Source: Cymbidium sinense
Taxonomy: Eukaryota > Streptophyta > Magnoliopsida > Asparagales > Orchidaceae
Direction: 5' to 3'
DNA: 64,000 nucleotides
NCBI GenBank assembly: GCA_021442155.1
Contig: CM038215.1
Span: forward strand, 277,066,413-277,130,412
This document shows positions 59,836 to 64,000 of this stretch, piece after piece. The translations under genes were made by a program, and so were the position numbers. The number at the start of each line of letters is the position of its first letter. Positions within the stretch are counted from its first letter, which is position 1. Below the pieces are notes generated by a model that made no database searches, had not been told where the DNA came from, and was given only the letters and a program-made list of their open reading frames with translations.

Positions 59836-60170
59836 GCTAAGTTCATGAGAATAGACTTGTTCATTTTGAGGGAGGTAGTAAGCGCATCCTCATATATGCG
59901 ACCTCGAACTATAAATGTTTGAGATCTCCTTTGACACAATAGATGATCCCACCTCTCAAACTTCATACAGATGTATAGAGGATGGAACTATGTTGTTCTC
60001 ATGTATCCATGGTCTCCAAAGAAAATCATTAAAGATGTATCAGTCTATGTGAAACTTTGCTTGGTCTTCCAATCATCTATCTCAAAGGGCAACATTATTG
60101 AGCAAGCCCTGTTGACCTCACTTTTGGAGTGCGGATTCAATCTTACCATCTTAGACTTATAAGTCTTCTA
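59836..60170 (-). pseudogene. Protease C-terminal part (copy 3)
   Basis: The FHIID and LLGRPW region (60000-60075) is shortened by deletions (the GRPW part and TSFN are damaged), but flanks align base by base with 12263-12600 and 40251-40600, including the junction to the LTR-like block. Confidence 0.65.
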
Positions 60171-63100
60171 GACACTAATATTTCTCTAGTCATAAGATAC
60201 TTCTAATAATAAGGTAAACACATAACCCAAGCCTAAAGACTTAAAAGGGTTAACCATAGGATTAGGTTATGCCTTAGGGATTAGGATAATCCACCTACCT
60301 TACAACCCAAATCCAATCCATGTTCAGCTTCTCAAATGAAACATCAAATTTAAATCCAAATCCAAACCCAAATTCCAAAACCAAATGATTGAAGCCCATG
60401 ATCAAATCCAAACTTGAAACCCTTCCTAAGCCATATTACCTATCCCATGGACTTAGCCAAATCTGAATCCAAATCAATCCAAAATAAATTGAGTTTCTCA
60501 TAATAAATTTATATCTTCAATCATCTTCTAAATATAAATCAAATCTACATTTAAATGATCAAAACTAAATCAAATCAAATTAAATCAAACCCATCCTAAG
60601 CCATATGACCTATCCCATGGACTTAGCAAAATCTTAATCCAAATCAAGTCAAACTTAATTGATTTTCTCACAAATCAATCATATTTTCAATCATCTTCAC
60701 AAATTTAAATGAAATATATATTTAAATCATTAAAACTAAATTAAACCAAATCAAAATCCAATCCTAAGCCACATGAACCAACTCCATGGACTTAGCCAAA
60801 TTCCTTCATTCCAAAACCCAAATTCAATTGATTTTCTCATGAATCAATCATACCTTCAATCATATTCACAAATATAAATAAAATCTACAATCATCAAGCC
60901 AAACCAAAATCAGCCCAAGCCAAACCCAACTTAACCCTTTTGACTTAAAATGTTCAAATGATCCAAAACCCATTTGAACCCAAGCCAATTGCAATTGAAT
61001 TTATATATCAATCCCAAAATCCATATATAAACTCAACTAAATCAAACTCAACCAAAAATCAAGCCAACTAAACTCAATTGGTCCACTTGACCCAAAGAAG
61101 CCAATTTGACCTATTTGAGCCTAGTTTTAATCCTACCCAAATTGCAATTTAACCATGCCCATCAAAACCTCCCATCATGATAGTTGATCACCCTAGGTTG
61201 ATCAATTGTCACGTCACTATTTGACCAAGTCAACCCCTTAACCCATATGAACCCAAACTAGCCAAATTACAACCTAAGATAAATCCCTTGAAACCAATGA
61301 TTCATACCAAATTAAAATCAATATTTGAATATGATTTGACCTTCAGTAGAGTCAAACCAAACCCAATTGGCCCTCTTGACCCAAATTGACCTAAAAGACC
61401 AAATTGAGTCAAATCAAAATATAAACCAAATTAATTGTAATCAATGGCTCAAGTTCATTCCAAATTGATTGTTGAACTTGACCAAAGCCATGATTGGACC
61501 AAATTGAACCCAATTTACCTACTTAGCCTAAATTGATCTAAAGGTTCAAGTTAGCCTAAATCAAAACTAAATCCAAATTAATTGAAATCAATGCCTACAA
61601 TCATCATCAATTGGTCAACTAAATCCAAACCAACACCCAACCCAAGCCAAGTAGGCCAATTTGGTTTGACCCAAATGAATTCAAATGAGCCAAAATCAAA
61701 TCAAAGCCAGACTAATCCAAACCAATTGAACCAAAACATCCCAAATGATCATATGAACAACTAACCCTTGGTTTGACCCAATTTGACCAATTGGTCAACT
61801 TGACCCAACAAACCCAATTTGACCTAAATGAGTCAAATTAAGCCAAACTAAACAAATCAACTCTAATTGACTTGAAATTTGGGTTTACCCACTTTTAGTT
61901 CATATCAATCTACCCAAATTAAATCCAATTCCAAATGATCATTCTACCCTTTGGGTTAAGGGCATCACATAAGACAAATCAGTCATGTAAGTGGTCATAT
62001 CCATTCCTTGGCCACTTGGTACTCTCCCAATGGTCCACCTAGGCTAAGACATCCAACCTAAGGGTGGTTGGTCGGCCATGACCCATGGGAGTGAAATCAC
62101 CTCACCCTCCCCCAGCATTTGAAACCCATAAGACACCCATGATTCCTCCTTGGCAGACACCTCCACACCTTCAACCAACCAAGTTGAGCCAACTCACCTC
62201 CTCCATACCACCCATGACTGCCTGAGATACTTGGACGACCACTAGAAGACAAACTTGATCCCACCATCTGATTAAGATGAAGGGGGGTACACACACCCTC
62301 GTTTCCACTCAAACACATAAAATCATTCCTTAGAACAATAGCTACTCAAGATGAGCTGATAGAGCCTTTTCTTAAGCTCCCAAGCTCATTCCTCGATCAA
62401 AAATGCCATTTCCCAAAAGACACTCCACTTCCAACCTAACTTCCCATTTCCATCAAACTCAAAATAACTTTGACCTTCCTAGGCCTCATCAGAATGAATC
62501 ATCTCCAAGCATCCTGCAAACAGACTTGATCAAATCTCCAAATCATCTCATGGCCTCAGTGAACGTCAGAATTGATCCAATTACACTCAGGGCTTCATCT
62601 CCACTAGATGAAGCTTCCTCCATTTGAGCTAGTCTTGATCTGAGGTATGCTTCCAAAATTGATCCTGGCAAAATGGGTTGGAGCTTTTTCAAAAAAACTT
62701 ATCTCATGTGATCTTAACCATTGGATCGATCGATGTCATGAGGTGGGATTTTGAGTTGATCAAGCTTGGGTAAGCTATCAAGTGAAATGGTAGACATTCT
62801 TCAAAATCGAATCTTATGATCAAAATGTGATCAATTGATCCACTAGATAAATTATATTCTTGTGGGATTAATCATAGCATGATCTTAGATCAATGAGAAT
62901 GCTCCTCACCATATCTTAGTCATAAGTTTTAAGTAGACGCGAATGCCATGTGGATTCTATCATATGTGATCAATAATTAGATTTAATTAGTTTAATTAAT
63001 CATTTTAATGGCTATCAAAAATCTTAATGTGATTAAAAAATGCAAATAAATATTCATTTTAAAGGTATTTAGAGGTTAATTAAGATCTTAATCAATTTGA

Positions 63101-64000
63101 ACATTTAATTAAGGATTTAATTACAAAATTTATTAGCAATTACTAATTACTTAAGAAATTAATATTTGTAATTTAATGGGATGATTGTTGCTCACTTAAT
63201 TAGAAAATTGACAAATTAAACTTAACTACTCTTTTAAAATATGATTAATTAAAAGAATATAACAAATAAATAATTAATTTTTTTAATCATTGTAGAGAAC
63301 TAATTTAAAATTCATTTCAATTTTAAAATAATAATTAAGATTTAATTAATTAATTAATTACAATCAAATTAAAATCATAATCACATTAGATTAAAAAAAC
63401 CAATTTTATGTGTTTAATAAAAAGGAGGATGAAATTGGTTTATCCACATGTGTGGAAAACCATAAAATTAATTAAGTCCTTTAATTAATTAACTATTAAT
63501 CATGAATTAAAATTTAATTTCTAAATTAGTAATTTTATGCATATCATGTATCATAATTATTTAAATTACTTTGAACATAAGTAAGAGTTAATTAATTAAT
63601 TCAACTTAATTAATCAAAATAAACTTAATTACATTTAAATTAAATCAAATTAAATATGGGAATGGGTAACAAGTATGATTTCTATTCTTCTTTAAATCAA
63701 ATCAAATTAAACTTAATTAATAAAGAAGTTTCTTTAAATAATCTTATGGTTGATATCCAAGAACTAGTTTTGAATAATCATATGCTTATATTTGATTGTC
63801 CTCTTATGTTAAATTTGGTATGTCATTTAATTCATCCATCTTTAAAATCAAGTAAAATAAAATGATTATTTTTTTATGTGTTGATTTAGTTTAATATATG
63901 TGTCATTATCATTATTAACCAAATATATCAAGTTAATAAATGAATAATAATATGTTGATGCTAGTTATAAATACTAATTATCCTTATAAAATGTATGAAT
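60171..64000 (+). mobile_element. Long LTR-like non-coding block (copy 3, cut by window end)
   Basis: Collinear with 40601-44700 through the TTGACC-biased stretch (60300-61900), the conserved middle (61930-62880) and the TTAATTAA-rich part (62980-63700). Small deletions are far more frequent than in copies 1 and 2, above all after 62400. The ~250-bp repeats would lie beyond the window. Open frames at 61582-61764, 62097-62627 and 63656-63865 have no conserved protein. Confidence 0.5.

Overview
This is nuclear DNA from a plant, probably a flowering plant; I cannot name the species. The evidence is degenerate plant-type telomere repeat (CCCTAAA on the + strand), fragments of a plant glycine-rich RNA-binding protein (GRP) gene, and long decayed Ty3/gypsy retroelements of the Tat/Ogre type, which carry a second RNase H. 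No intact protein-coding gene, tRNA or rRNA gene was found. One strand direction of CCCTAAA holds through all 64 kb. This fits a subtelomeric or interstitial telomere-repeat domain.

Layout. Three copies of one retroelement-derived block are separated by telomere-like arrays. Array A is 1-3270. Copy 1 is about 4.62-22.29 kb. Arrays B and C are 22.29-31.18 kb. Copy 2 is about 31.95-47.71 kb. Arrays D and E are 47.71-52.23 kb. Copy 3 is about 53.14-64.00 kb and is cut by the window end. Six 3' fragments of a GRP gene (about 3.27, 3.85, 23.7, 31.2, 48.4 and 52.2 kb), all on the + strand, sit inside the arrays. One lies about 0.3-0.5 kb before each retroelement copy. GRP fragment, telomere-like spacer and retroelement block therefore seem to have been amplified together.

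Each block reads, in + coordinates: a ~335-bp AT-rich tandem satellite; a ~2.3-kb zone of ~400-bp repeats; then, on the minus strand and in reverse order, integrase, archaeal-type RNase H, RNase H, reverse transcriptase and the end of the protease. The protease is interrupted by ~7 kb of non-coding DNA with features of a very long LTR on the + strand: a primer-binding-like motif and internal ~250-bp repeats. Only copy 1 continues past this insert into the rest of the protease and gag. gag then ends abruptly in telomere-like repeat. All coding parts carry stops and frameshifts, and no copy keeps every catalytic residue.

The arrays are more structured than simple telomere decay. Units of roughly 0.9-1.5 kb are marked by a recurring GGTTTACTTAATTTTAAA-like punctuation, followed by a CCCTAAA-rich part that grades into AAATAAA-rich sequence. 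In the central array the CCCTAAA-rich part is often replaced by CCTGAGCC/AGGCCT-type variants. I see no defence system, gene cluster or other functional cassette. The novelty here is architectural: a GRP/telomere-repeat/retroelement composite satellite. Some of the decay pattern could be long-read assembly error, and this should be excluded first.
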